Positions 34,390-44,700 of a stretch of 64,000 nucleotides of DNA are shown one piece after another. The position numbers and the translations under genes were made by a program. The DNA is from Lentzea flava. GTDB lineage: Bacteria > Actinomycetota > Actinomycetes > Mycobacteriales > Pseudonocardiaceae. The DNA is taken from contig NZ_BMRE01000004.1 in assembly GCF_014648475.1 (NCBI RefSeq), forward strand, positions 186,001-250,000, in the 5' to 3' direction. The number at the start of each line of letters is the position of its first letter. The first letter of the stretch is position 1. The notes below the pieces were generated by a model. It ran no database searches. It saw only the letters and a program-made list of their open reading frames with translations, and was not told the DNA's origin.

Positions 34390-35684
34390 CGGCCTTCCTT
34401 GGGGTCCTTGTGGCCGCCGCCTTCGGCTTTGTTCAGCTCCTTCGACAGTTCCTTCACCGGATGCACGAGGTCGCCCCAGTTCGGCATCAGGTGGCTGATG
34501 TCCCGGCTGGCCACGGCGCGGACCCAGTTCTGCCCGTCGAGCAGTCCCTTGCTCATCGGCGCGTCCACCCGGTCGGCGGCGCGGCCGAGCCCGGACTGAG
34601 GATCACCCATGTTCTCCTTGCGCGTGGACAACGGCGGCTGGTTCATCGACTCGTAGAAGTCCCGGACCTTCTGTTTGCGCGCCGGCCCGTTCTCCTTCAC
34701 GCGGGCCGCCCAATCGTCGACCTTCTGGCTCGTGCGCTGAGCTATGTCGTCGATCTTGTTCATCGCGTTGTCGACGCCGTCCTGGATGCGCCTGCTCACG
34801 TTGCCGAGTCCGTCACCGAGGTTGTCGAGCGAGTCGGCCCTCGACACCTTCGTCGCGGAGTCGGCGGCGAGTTCGGCCGCGCGCTGGTTGCCGTAGCGGC
34901 TGTTCGGCATCTGCCTGCTCAGGGCGGCGAGGTCGTCAGCCTGCTTGCGCATCGCGGCGCCTGCGCTCTTCGCCAGCGAGCCGAGCTTGTCCAACGCCTT
35001 GAACAGCTTGGCGACGAACCGCGCGATCTTGGTGCCGATCTCGACGGCCTTGGTGACCGCTCGGGTGATGAAGGCCGCGATCGAGGCACCTGCGGTCGGG
35101 ATCGCCGACGCTGCGGCTGGAATACCCCACATCAACAGGGTTCCCGCCAGGTCGGCCAACAGGTCGCGGATCAGGGCTCTCGTTGCGGCGACCACCGCTC
35201 CGGCCACCTTGATCTTGTTCGCGGCGGACGACGCCGCGGCGGATGACCCGCGGAGTTGCGCAGCAAGGGTGGTGCAACGGTTCCGGTAGCTGTCGGCGGC
35301 GTCACCCGTCCAGTCAGCGAGCGTCTTGGCGTGAGACTCGTACGCGGTGGCCTCATCGCTCAGTCGCTTGGAGATGTTCTCCCAAGTGGTGCCGATCGCC
35401 TCGATGGCCGGTGGATCACCCATGAGCTTGTCGAACGGTTCCCGGATGAAGCCGATGTTCTCGATGATCCAGCCGACTACCGACGAAGCCAGCGTCCCCA
35501 GCGGGTCCGTGAGGAAGCCTGCGACGTCCAGTGCCAGCGCGGCGCCGTCGATGCCGAGCGCGACCGGATCGATGGTTTTGCCCTCGGCGAACGGCTTGAC
35601 CAGGTCCTCGGCGGTGTCGAACATGCCGGCGCCGGCGAGCCGCTTCTTGTCGTCTTCCTTCTGCGCGATCAGCGGGTTGCTCAT
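34386..35684 (-). CDS. Large WxG/PPE-like protein, putative type VII secreted effector
   Basis: A 432-residue protein from the ATG at 35684 (ATGA overlap with the preceding gene). Residues about 70-160 form a helical hairpin with the W-x-G motif TLADWTGDAADSYR, as in WXG100 and PPE proteins. A long Ala/Ser/Lys-rich helical and partly hydrophobic region follows, then a hydrophilic C-terminal domain (about residues 300-432). Such a layout suits a secreted effector or polymorphic toxin with a variable tail, but no toxin motif is visible. The membrane proteins encoded behind it could be its immunity or envelope partners. Confidence 0.75.
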   Translation of the reverse strand: MSNPLIAQKEDDKKRLAGAGMFDTAEDLVKPFAEGKTIDPVALGIDGAALALDVAGFLTDPLGTLASSVVGWIIENIGFIREPFDKLMGDPPAIEAIGTTWENISKRLSDEATAYESHAKTLADWTGDAADSYRNRCTTLAAQLRGSSAAASSAANKIKVAGAVVAATRALIRDLLADLAGTLLMWGIPAAASAIPTAGASIAAFITRAVTKAVEIGTKIARFVAKLFKALDKLGSLAKSAGAAMRKQADDLAALSRQMPNSRYGNQRAAELAADSATKVSRADSLDNLGDGLGNVSRRIQDGVDNAMNKIDDIAQRTSQKVDDWAARVKENGPARKQKVRDFYESMNQPPLSTRKENMGDPQSGLGRAADRVDAPMSKGLLDGQNWVRAVASRDISHLMPNWGDLVHPVKELSKELNKAEGGGHKDPKEGR

Positions 35685-35989
35685 CGGTCCATCCCCTGCA
35701 TGGCGCTCCGGTTGCCTTCCTCGGCCTGTCGGTAGGTCTCGGCGGCCGAGCACAGTTCGTCACCGGTGGCCTCGAACGCCTTGGGCAGGGCCGCCAGCAG
35801 GTTCTTGGCGCTGTCGAGTTCGTCGTTGAAGATCCACGACCATGCCTGGCAGAGTTCGCCCATTACGTTCGGCCCCAAACTTACTTGTGAGGCGGACACG
35901 GCCTCCTGCAACGACGGGGACAGTTGGCCGACGAGCATCTTGCCGTGAGCGGCGACGGTCTCGGCCTGGGTCTGGAAGCCGCCGCTCAT
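35681..35989 (-). CDS. EspC/DUF2580-like small type VII secretion target
   Basis: A 102-residue helical protein of ESX-associated size. The C-terminal helix carries Y86-R-Q-A-E90, the YxxxD/E secretion signal, and the central stretch contains LCQAWSWIF at the expected hairpin turn. It overlaps its upstream and downstream neighbours by 4 bp each, so it is made in step with the larger WxG protein, its likely export partner. Confidence 0.8.
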   Translation of the reverse strand: MSGGFQTQAETVAAHGKMLVGQLSPSLQEAVSASQVSLGPNVMGELCQAWSWIFNDELDSAKNLLAALPKAFEATGDELCSAAETYRQAEEGNRSAMQGMDR

Positions 35990-36438
35990 CGCAGCACCGA
36001 GTTTCCGCCGAAGTCGTCGTCATCACTAAGCGGCGGTGCGGGGCGGCGTGGCGCAGGCTTCGGCTCCTCGACCGTGCCGGCCGGGTCGATCACGGCGATG
36101 CCCTGTTCGACCTGTTCGCGCAGGAACGCCATGCCCTCGCCGTCGCCGAGCAGCGGCCGCATGGTGTCCTCGATCTTGTGCGCGGCTTCGACCTGGGCAC
36201 GGCGGATGGTGTCCATGATCGTGCGGCCCAGCGCGGTGTGGCCGAGGTCGTCGGCGCGCGGAGTGAGCTGGAGCGACTCGATGCGGCCGCCGGAGCCCAC
36301 CGTGACGATGACTGAGCCGTCCGGGCTCTGAGCCTGGGTGCGGGACTCCCGGAACGCGGTCTGGATGGCGTTCGCCTGCTCCTGGGCCTGCTGAAGCCGC
36401 TGCTCGAAGTCAGCGAGGTACTGGTGCGGATCGGTCAC
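35986..36438 (-). CDS. YbaB/EbfC-family protein
   Basis: A 150-residue protein with the YbaB pattern: an N-terminal helix (LADFEQRLQQAQEQANAIQT), a beta segment (SPDGSVIVTVGSGGRIESL) and a second helix (LGRTIMDTIRRAQVEAAHKI). An acidic, proline-rich tail follows. Classical YbaB binds DNA as a nucleoid-associated dimer. The versions that open ESX accessory operons may have another role. This is the first gene of the minus-strand operon and lies 56 bp from a divergent gene. Confidence 0.85.
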   Translation of the reverse strand: MTDPHQYLADFEQRLQQAQEQANAIQTAFRESRTQAQSPDGSVIVTVGSGGRIESLQLTPRADDLGHTALGRTIMDTIRRAQVEAAHKIEDTMRPLLGDGEGMAFLREQVEQGIAVIDPAGTVEEPKPAPRRPAPPLSDDDDFGGNSVLR

Positions 36439-36494
36439 GACCGGATGATCCCATTCAGTCGTACTCTCCGCGCACTGTTCGGCACAATGCGTGC

Positions 36495-37052
36495 ATGATC
36501 AAGCCGCTCGTGACGAGGGAGATGAGGGAACGCGCCAGGCGCGCTCCCAACAACTGGCTGCACGTTGTCGACCCCGCCCACGACAGCACCGGCGGCGTTC
36601 CCGCCGAGGCTGTGATCGGGCGGTACCTCGTCGACGCTCGGGGTGAGATCACCGACCAGTACGTGCCGAACCCTCGGTATCAGCCGCGTGAGATCACCTT
36701 CGAGAACGACCTCGAATCGGCGATGTACCTCGTACAGCGTGGGTACGAGGAGAAGCAGACGCTCGTGGACGCGGTCCTGGCGGCCGACCTGGTGCTGCCC
36801 GCCGATCCGGCTCGCGAGCCGCGCGGGCACCTGGTGATGCGCGGCGACATCGTGGATGTCTTCGCTTCGGAACAGGCCCGGCCACGGGACTGGCCGCCGT
36901 ATTGGCATCGCTTTCGCGGGGTGGAGCTTGCGGTCGTCGTCGATGCGCTGGAGCGGCCTGTCACGCTGCTGGTCACCGCGCAGGGTGGCGTCCAGTTCGA
37001 GATTCCGGGCGAGTTGCTCGTAGAAGGGCTGCGCGCCGTAATTCTCGACTGA
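36495..37052 (+). CDS. Type VII secretion-associated hypothetical protein
   Basis: A 185-residue soluble protein (MIKPLVTREMRERARRAPNN...). The conserved-looking features are WLHVVDPAHD, IGRYLVDARGEI, a YxPNPRYQP turn and repeated beta strands at the end. It resembles the small proteins named type VII secretion system-associated in actinobacterial genomes, often encoded beside WXG100 genes. It starts 56 bp from the divergent YbaB-like operon and shares its control region. Its function is unknown. Confidence 0.72.
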   Translation: MIKPLVTREMRERARRAPNNWLHVVDPAHDSTGGVPAEAVIGRYLVDARGEITDQYVPNPRYQPREITFENDLESAMYLVQRGYEEKQTLVDAVLAADLVLPADPAREPRGHLVMRGDIVDVFASEQARPRDWPPYWHRFRGVELAVVVDALERPVTLLVTAQGGVQFEIPGELLVEGLRAVILD

Positions 37053-37061
37053 CTCGATCAG

Positions 37062-40000
37062 TCAGAGAAGTGGGGGCTCACCCAGTTTGGGCGGCTTTCG
37101 GTAGGCAGCTGATATCGGCAAGATTCCCTCACGTTCGAGATCCTCCACGGTGACAAGCGGACCGCTGACCACCTCGTCGAGCAGTTGGTCTTGCTCGGGT
37201 TCGAGCTGGACGCACATGTCAAGCACGGCTAGGAGTTCCAGTAGTTCGTCGTCGAACTGGGCGGTCCACCGCTGCGGGTTGATGTCGTCCAGCTCGGACG
37301 TGCGCTTGCGGTGCCGGGGATCACTCTGCCGATAGCTGAGCCACTTGCGGACGACCGGCATGCCACCTGTCGTGTAGTTCCACACGGCGCGACTGACCGG
37401 CCGGAAGCAGCCAGCCGTGTGAAACAGCGTGTCCTCGCCAAGGATGAGGGTCTCCGTCGCCTCGTCCAGACGCGCCGAACTGGGAATTTCTCCCTCTCCT
37501 GACGGTACCGGCGAGACAGGTTGGGGCTTGGCGTCGTCCGGTATCCCCGCGGGGCGCCCAGCGGCCAGGTCCACCATCCGCTCGCCGAACGTGTGCAGCC
37601 AAATGACTCTGCGCCCGATCTCGACGGCTCGTCGCCACAGCCGGGCGTCCATTGTGATCGGTACCCGGATGCCTGGCGTCTTCAACTGCTCGCGGAACCG
37701 TTTCGTGTAGCCGGGATGCGCGGTGATCGCGGCGATGTAAGCCAACAGGTTCTCGGCGCTGACCTGCATTCCGGTGAAGTGTCGCAAGGTTGTCAGCAGA
37801 GAGGGAGCCATGTTCGGGACGGTGCCTCGTGCGTCCCGGTACAGCGGTAACACTCGCCCACCACGGCTGTTGAAGCAGTGCATGTCAGGAACGTTGACTG
37901 TGAAATGCAGTGCGGTTCCCTCACTGAAGACGTCGGCATGCTGCTCGGTCACGTAGACCTGTTGCGGGCCGCTTACCTGCCACAGTTCAGGTCTGGGAAA
38001 GTCGATCACCCGGCGATCGTGGATCACCATCTGGCGATCGAAGCTGCGGAAGGTGAGGCGAACCAGCCGCGGAGTGAGCTCCGATTCAGTCGCGATGGAA
38101 GCTGCACCAGCAGGGACGCCGGGCTGCGGTCGAACGTGCTCGACAGTGGTTCGGTCCCGAGTTTCTTTGAACAGCACTGCCTTTTCCTGCTTGTCGGCCT
38201 GTACCAGGCGTGCCCATCGCTGCATCAGTGTGTCGGCGTCGGGTGCGTACACCCAGTTCCGGTTGGGTTTCACGCCAGGTTGTTGCCACGGCAGCAGGTC
38301 TCCGAGTGCCGGATAGGTTGCCCAGGTGTCGTCGCTTGGCCGGAAGGCTGCCTGCCAGTCGGGAGAGCACCTCGACCACCCAGTGTCGAGATCCAGTTCC
38401 GCCAAAGCCTCGAACTTCTGCGCCTGCGTGCCCTCCAGCGCCCGATAATGCACTTTCGCAGGCACTTCAGGTTGCGGCTCGCCTGCGCGAACGAAGACGC
38501 CTATGCAGATCTTGTGCTGCGTGATCGGGAAGATCCTTGTGTTGGTGTCGGCGCGGTGCTCCTCGGGGGACAGATCGATGATCCACCCTTCATCCGCTGT
38601 CTCCCGCAGATACCTGCGCATGCCTGCGTATGACTTCGAGGTGAGGTAGGCGCTGGGCGTGATCAACGCGACGACACCAGCGGGGTCGTTGGCTTCGAAC
38701 GCTTTCCACGCCGACCACCGCCAGAAGTACGTCCACATGTTGCTCAGGTTGAACTCGTGGCGTCCTGCACCGGGAACGCGGAACTCGTCGAGCGAAGGTC
38801 TGTTCGAGGTGTCGACGAGCTTCTTGGGATCGCGGCGTCGCTCCAGCCACGGCGCGGCGCCGCGGGCGTTCTCGCGCCACGGCGGGTTGCCGATCACGAC
38901 CATGACAGGCTTATTCCGCTTGTGGTGATTAGCCTTCTCCCTCGACTCCATCAGCACCTCATACAGCTGACCGAGGGGGAACGGTTGGGCGTAGGGGTCG
39001 TCAAGGGCATTGGTGAGGAAGCGTGGTTCGTCCTTCGGCAGCTCGACCTGGTACCGGTTCTTGAGCACGGCATGCAGCCGGAGCTCCGCGACGGCGAACG
39101 GCGCGGCCTGCAGTTCGAAACCCACGAGCCGGTTGGCGAAGAGCTCGCGGAGGTGGGCGGCGGGAACGGCGTCGGTGTTGCGGATGCGGCGCAGGGTGTT
39201 GGCCGCACTTTCGAGTACCTCGGCCAGGAAGGTGCCTGCACCCATCGACGGATCCAGGACCGTCACGTCATCGGCTGCGAACCCACGCTTCTTCTTGAGT
39301 CGCTTCTTCAGGATCTGGTCGACGAACGCGACCATCGACCTCGCGACCGGCGCAGGGGTGTAATAAGTGCCGCTCTGGCGCCGGAGCGCGGGATCGTAGT
39401 CTTCAAGGAAGGTTTCGTAGAGCCGCGCGTAGGTGTCGGCGTCACCGAGCTGGACGTGCGTCCAGTCGACGTTGCCGATGACCCGCACCAGCGAATCCAC
39501 GATGTTGAGGTGACCCACCCACTTCGGGTTCGCGAGCATGGCGAGTGCCGCGCCGAGCAACGAATGCTTCTTGGCGAGCTGCTCGGCGATCGCCCACGGC
39601 GTACGGCCTTCGAAGTTGATCCCGTCGACGCGTGCCAGCAGCAGAGCGAACGTGACGGCCTGTGCGTAGGAGTCGGCGAAGTTGGCGTCGTTGTCCCGCC
39701 CGTCGGGGTTGGGGAAGAGAATGTCCCTCCACTCGCTCGCCAAGCCCGTGAACGGCTTACGGCCAGGCGTGGACTTCTCCTTCTGCAGGGTCTCCAGCAC
39801 CTGGTCGCGGAGCAGCCTGCACAACGGAGCGACCTCGGTGACGATCGCGCGGAGGCTTCTGGGTTCCGGCGGCCGCCAGAAGAGGAAGTCTCGTATCAGG
39901 CGTTCGAAGGCGTCCGGTGCGGTGAGCCGGCTTCCGGCCCTCGAGAGGTCGCCGTCCAGTCTCGCGACGCTGCCGACAAGTACGCCTTTCTCGTAGCGAG

Positions 40001-40394
40001 CGAACGAACTACCGTCCGTGTAGATCAGATTCGGTAACGCCTTCAGCTTCTCCCACTGCTCACGGTCGTGTTTGTGTGGACGCCATGTGCTCGTTTCCGG
40101 CGTTCCCTTGCCCGGCGCTTTGAGCTCGACATAGCCCGCACGGCCACTCGGCACGTCGACGGCGATGTCGGGCCGCGAGTGCAGCTCGGTGATGGTGACC
40201 TCGTCGTGCACGTGGACACGCAGACCGACGACATCACCGAGGCGTTCGAACAGCTTGCTGACGGGCAGCCGGAGGCGATCTTCGTTGCGGCCGTGGCCCC
40301 GCATTCGAGGCAGGAGAGCCGATCCGTACGCGGACACGGCGGATGCGAACTCGTCGGTGTCGAGGGGAGGCCTGCGTCGTTCCGGTCGCCCCAT
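37062..40394 (-). CDS. Nuclease-methyltransferase fusion, type ISP/IIG restriction enzyme
   Basis: A single 1,110-residue polypeptide. An N-terminal PD-(D/E)XK nuclease domain has Asp76 (SRPDIAVD), Glu90 and Lys92 (YVELKAPGKG). After a helical linker, an N6-adenine methyltransferase shows motif I LDPSMGAGTF (380-389) and motif IV NPPW (503-506). The C-terminal region from about 560 looks like the type ISP target-recognition domain. No helicase motifs are present, so it is like a helicase-free type IIG/IIL enzyme that both modifies and cuts. It appears as a lone gene and probably acts as a complete restriction-modification unit. It ends 9 bp from the convergent type VII-associated gene. Confidence 0.9.
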   Translation of the reverse strand: MGRPERRRPPLDTDEFASAVSAYGSALLPRMRGHGRNEDRLRLPVSKLFERLGDVVGLRVHVHDEVTITELHSRPDIAVDVPSGRAGYVELKAPGKGTPETSTWRPHKHDREQWEKLKALPNLIYTDGSSFARYEKGVLVGSVARLDGDLSRAGSRLTAPDAFERLIRDFLFWRPPEPRSLRAIVTEVAPLCRLLRDQVLETLQKEKSTPGRKPFTGLASEWRDILFPNPDGRDNDANFADSYAQAVTFALLLARVDGINFEGRTPWAIAEQLAKKHSLLGAALAMLANPKWVGHLNIVDSLVRVIGNVDWTHVQLGDADTYARLYETFLEDYDPALRRQSGTYYTPAPVARSMVAFVDQILKKRLKKKRGFAADDVTVLDPSMGAGTFLAEVLESAANTLRRIRNTDAVPAAHLRELFANRLVGFELQAAPFAVAELRLHAVLKNRYQVELPKDEPRFLTNALDDPYAQPFPLGQLYEVLMESREKANHHKRNKPVMVVIGNPPWRENARGAAPWLERRRDPKKLVDTSNRPSLDEFRVPGAGRHEFNLSNMWTYFWRWSAWKAFEANDPAGVVALITPSAYLTSKSYAGMRRYLRETADEGWIIDLSPEEHRADTNTRIFPITQHKICIGVFVRAGEPQPEVPAKVHYRALEGTQAQKFEALAELDLDTGWSRCSPDWQAAFRPSDDTWATYPALGDLLPWQQPGVKPNRNWVYAPDADTLMQRWARLVQADKQEKAVLFKETRDRTTVEHVRPQPGVPAGAASIATESELTPRLVRLTFRSFDRQMVIHDRRVIDFPRPELWQVSGPQQVYVTEQHADVFSEGTALHFTVNVPDMHCFNSRGGRVLPLYRDARGTVPNMAPSLLTTLRHFTGMQVSAENLLAYIAAITAHPGYTKRFREQLKTPGIRVPITMDARLWRRAVEIGRRVIWLHTFGERMVDLAAGRPAGIPDDAKPQPVSPVPSGEGEIPSSARLDEATETLILGEDTLFHTAGCFRPVSRAVWNYTTGGMPVVRKWLSYRQSDPRHRKRTSELDDINPQRWTAQFDDELLELLAVLDMCVQLEPEQDQLLDEVVSGPLVTVEDLEREGILPISAAYRKPPKLGEPPLL

Positions 40395-41057
40395 CGCGTC
40401 TCCTCGGCTGAAGTCGATCCTTTCGAGATTCGTTCCGAGACGGTGTGCAAGTCAAGCAATAAATGGTGTAGATTGCCCGGTCATTCGAATGGCGCAGGTT
40501 CTCTCGCCATAATTAACTCACGTGGACCAATCTGGCTGTTTTGATCATTGCTGATTATGGGCTGAACGGGTCCATTGCTCACTCGTTCAGGGGCATACGG
40601 CTTTCTAATGATTCAGCCAGGTTGGCGGCCCTATGTTGGTTCATCGAAGTTGAGCGGGCTGTAGAAGGACTTGCGGCCGGGTGGCGCGGCGGAGCGCCGA
40701 GTGATGTTCGTGCACCAACAGCGCTACGCCGACGCACTCGGTCTTCCGGTCGTACTGCACCTCGTCGGTGGTACTGCGGTGCTTGCCTGGCACAGGTACC
40801 GGCGACGGGCCGAGGTCACAAGTGGTTGGTCCACTATGGATTGTCCGGCGTGCGGGTGAGGTAGGTATGCCGTGCGCCACGCCCACGTTCTGGCGACCGG
40901 TATCGGTCGCAGATCGCGGACAGCGATGGCAGGCCAGGTTTGGGTTTCCCATCACGATGCCGAACTCGATGTTGCCGCGTTCAGCATTCCGAGAGAAGCT
41001 GGTGCTGGCCACCGGCAGGATGTGGTGGTCGAGGGCGAGAATCCTTGCCCAACGCTG
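40395..41057. other. 663-bp gap without a clear gene
   Basis: The stretch next to the restriction gene (40440-40620) is visibly richer in A and T than its surroundings and includes the likely promoter of that gene. From about 40640 to 41050 both strands have open frames of up to 123 codons, but the translations are unlike any family I know and no ribosome-binding site supports them. It may be decayed DNA at the join of two separately acquired restriction modules. Confidence 0.5.
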
Positions 41058-41780
41058 TCATGTCCACTGCTCGTCCGCGAGCGGTGCTTCATTCAGCTGG
41101 TCACGGAGGCTCCGCCAGTCGGGCATGAACCGATCCATGAGCTTGGTGAAGCGCGGGCCGTGGTTGCGTTCCAGGTGATGCGTCATCTCATGGAGCACGA
41201 CGTACTCCAAGCAGTCTGGATGCTTCTTCGCGAGTTCGACGTTGAACCAGATGTGTCCGGTTTCGCGATTGCATGAACCCCACTTGGTCTTCATGCGCCT
41301 GAGCGTCCATCGCGGCACCGACACCTCCAGGATCGGCTCCCACTTTGCAATGAGGTTCGGGATCGCTTGTCGGAGCTGCTCCCGGTACCACCGATCGAGC
41401 AGTTCACGTCGTCGCTCGGCTGTCGTGCCGGCGGGGACGTACAGCAGCAGACGTTCGCCGTCCACCTCGAAGTGCGCTCGCCCTGGGCGCTCAACGACCT
41501 TCATACGGCGGCGAACTCCCCACACGTAGTGGGACTCACCAGTGACCATCTCTCGCTCAGACTGGCGTGCGGCTGAGCGGAGTTGATCGCGCCGCTGCTT
41601 GATCCACGGCAGTCGTCGGATCACGGCCAACCGAACGTGCTCGTCGTCGAGCTTGCGTGGAGCCGCGACCCGGACCCGCCCGAGTGGTGGATAGACACCG
41701 ATGTGCAGGTTCTTGATGTCCTTGTAGATGACATCGACATCGATGCCGAGGATCGTCAGGGACGCGCTAGCGGTACTCAT
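41058..41780 (-). CDS. YgjP-like M48/SprT-type metallopeptidase, type I R-M partner
   Basis: A 240-residue DUF45/YgjP-like zinc metallopeptidase. The HExxH signature HEMTH lies at 197-201, followed by a third histidine at 207 (HLERNHG), and the family block MKTKWGSC is at 164-170. The ATG at 41780 lies 14 bp inside the 3' end of hsdR, so expression is tied to the restriction subunit. Genes of this family often close hsdMSR operons. A protective or regulatory proteolytic role on the restriction complex is possible but unproven. Confidence 0.9.
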   Translation of the reverse strand: MSTASASLTILGIDVDVIYKDIKNLHIGVYPPLGRVRVAAPRKLDDEHVRLAVIRRLPWIKQRRDQLRSAARQSEREMVTGESHYVWGVRRRMKVVERPGRAHFEVDGERLLLYVPAGTTAERRRELLDRWYREQLRQAIPNLIAKWEPILEVSVPRWTLRRMKTKWGSCNRETGHIWFNVELAKKHPDCLEYVVLHEMTHHLERNHGPRFTKLMDRFMPDWRSLRDQLNEAPLADEQWT

Positions 41781-44700
41781 GGCGAGCCCGTACCAGTTCG
41801 AACAGTTCATCGAGCCGGTCGAAGTCCTCAGGCAGCGCCCGAGCGATTGCGCGCTTGACCTTCTTCTCCTTGATCGGGTTGCCCACCCACGAATCCGGCT
41901 TCGTGTGGCGGATCGTCGTGTCGATCTCAACAGCGATCTCGGTTGACGGCCAGAAGAAGTCGATCAGGGCGCGGCGAGCTCCGTTGCTGGCCCACTCCGG
42001 GTACTCGGTGTCGGATTCGCCTTTGCCGAGCTTGATCGCGTGCTCAAGCAGCTTCGAGAGGTAGTCCTTGTAGTCCAGCGCTCCCTGACGACGCTCTTCG
42101 AGGATGGCATCAAGCAGCTCGGACATCTTGTCGTAGTACTTGGGATTCATCGCGCGCTCGTCGATGATCACCTTGCGCATGTTATTGGTGATCGTCTCGG
42201 CTACGGCTTCGGGGTCTTTCCGGATTCCCGTAGGGAGTTTGTCTAGCGCACCTGCACCCATCTGCACAATCAGTTGGATCAGCCCGGCTTCCTGGAAGTC
42301 GGACACCACCTCGGAGGGCTTTGCACTGATGTAGGTGTCAAGCAGGTGGCGCATGCCGGCCTCATACTGCTTAAAGTCGACGTTCTCGCCGGCACCGAGC
42401 TTGACCTCGTCGCGCACGTTGGCATAGTGGGCGATCTCGTTCTTGATCGCTGCGGCTTCGGTATCGCTGTAGCCGGCGGCGTTCATCTCGTTGGCAACGT
42501 TGGCGTACGCGCGTGTCACGGCTGCGACAGCCTTGTACAACGCGACTCGCTTGTGCTCGTTGGCCTTAATCTGCTCGACGTTGCCCTGCTCGCGCGCACA
42601 GAAGTACTGCTGGTACTGCAGAGTGTTCTTCGGCGGCTCTACCGGCTCACACAGCGCACGGATCTTCTCCAGAGCCTCGTCGAGATCTTCACGAGCCTTC
42701 TCGATCCGGTCTGACAGGAGTCCCTCGATGTCCTTCCTCTCGTAGCCTTCCAGGGCGCCGCCGGTGTAGTCGGTAATGGCGGATTCAAGGGAGTTGAACA
42801 GGTCCCGGTAGTCGACGATGTAACCGTAGTCCTTGTCATCGCCGTCGAGGCGGTTGACCCGGCAGATCGCCTGGAACAGACCGTGGTCCTGCATCTTCTT
42901 GTCGATGTACAGGTAAGTTGCGCTTGGAGCGTCGAAGCCGGTCAGGAGCTTGTCGACGACGATGAGCAAGCGCATCTGACCGGGGTGGTTGATGAAACGA
43001 TCCTTGACGTCCTTCTCGAACTGCTCGACCTTGGTCATCGCCTTGTCAGCGGGTTCGTTGAAGTGGTCGGCGAGCATCTGCCGGTAGATCTCGTACTGGC
43101 GCAGCCTCTCAGTGGCGCCGTGGCCGGAGTCTTCCTTGGCGATGTCGCCCGCTTGCGGCGTGTACGACGTGACGATGGCACACTTGCCCTTGAACCCGGC
43201 CTGCGTGAACAGCTCGTAGAACTTGCACGCCTGGTAGATGCTTGAGCTAACCAAGATCGCATTGCCGCGGCCATCGGCCAAGCGCGGCTTGATCTCCATG
43301 TCGAGCAGGATGTCGTTGACGATCTGCCGTGCGCGAGGCTCCGAGCTGACGACCTTCTGCATGGTGCCCCAGCGCTTCTTGAGCTCAGCGCGAGACAGGT
43401 CGGTCATGCCTTTCGTCTTGGCCTCGAACCACTTGTCGACCTTCTCGGGCGAGGTCAGCTCCTGGTCGATATTGCGTGCCTCGTAGCGCAGGTCCAGGAC
43501 GACGCCGTCGGCCACACCCTCATCGAACTTATAGGTATGAATGAAGCTGCCGAACTTTTCGATCGTGGTGGCCTTGTCGGCCTTGAGCAGGGGCGTGCCG
43601 GTGAAGCCGATGAACATGGCGCCCGGCATGAGCAACTTCATGGCGTCGTGCATCTTGCCCGACTGGGTGCGGTGAGCCTCATCGACGAAGACGAAGAGGT
43701 TGCCTTTGGCACGGAAGTCCTTGGGGATGGTCGCGTTCAGCTCGCGGATGAACTCGCTCTCGGTCTGGTCGCGAGCCGACTCGTCTTCCGAGCCACGGAA
43801 CTTGTGGACCAGCGAGCAGACCAGCCACTCTTCGTTCGTGTTGAGGGTGGTCAGTAGATCGGCGCCGCTCTTGGTGCGGTAGATCGACTCGTTGACACCG
43901 CGGAAGACCTTTTCGATCTGCTCGTCCAATTCGGTGCGGTCGGTGATGAGCAGCACGCGGCCATCAGGCTGGTGCTCGCGAATCCACTTGGCCAACCACA
44001 CCATCGTCAGCGACTTGCCAGAGCCCTGCGTATGCCAAATGATGCCGCCCTCGCGCTTGGCGATGCGCTCTTGGGCTGCCTTGACGCCGAAGTACTGGTT
44101 GTGTCGACACGTCTTCTTCTGCCCCGCATCGAAGACCATGAAGTCGTGAACCAGCTCAAGCAGACGCTCTTTCGAACAGAGTTGAGTCAAGGAACGATCG
44201 AGTGGGCCCAGGTCGGCGACGTCAGACGGCTCGCGCCACGCCAGCCAGTACTTCTCCGGTGTGTCGATGACGCTGTAGCGCAGCCCTTCCACGTCGTTGC
44301 CGGCCATCACAAGCTGCACTGTGGTGAAGAACGGCCGGATGAACTCGGGCCGCTGGTTCCCGTAGCTCTGCCGAATGCCCTCGGAGACGGCGACCTTCGA
44401 GCGCTTCAGCTCGATCGTCCCTAGGGCAATGCCGTTGACGTACAGCACGATGTCTGGGCGCTTGGTGTGCTGGCCCAGCACCGTCACTTCTTCGGCCAGG
44501 GCGAAGTGATTGGCCTCTGGGCACGCCCAGTCAACAAGCCACACAGTCTCCGTCGGCTCGCCCACACCAGGCTTGACCTTCACGCCATAGCGCAGCAATC
44601 CGTAGACGTCGCGGTTCGCCTCGTACAGGTCGCGACCACCACCGAGCGAAGCGTCGCTCTTCAGCTTGTCGACCGCTTTGTTGATGAGGTTCTTGCTGTA

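Noticed and set aside
40541..41012. Open frames on both strands between the two restriction modules
   Set aside because: No homology pattern, no ribosome-binding site and inconsistent codon bias; treated as non-coding or decayed.
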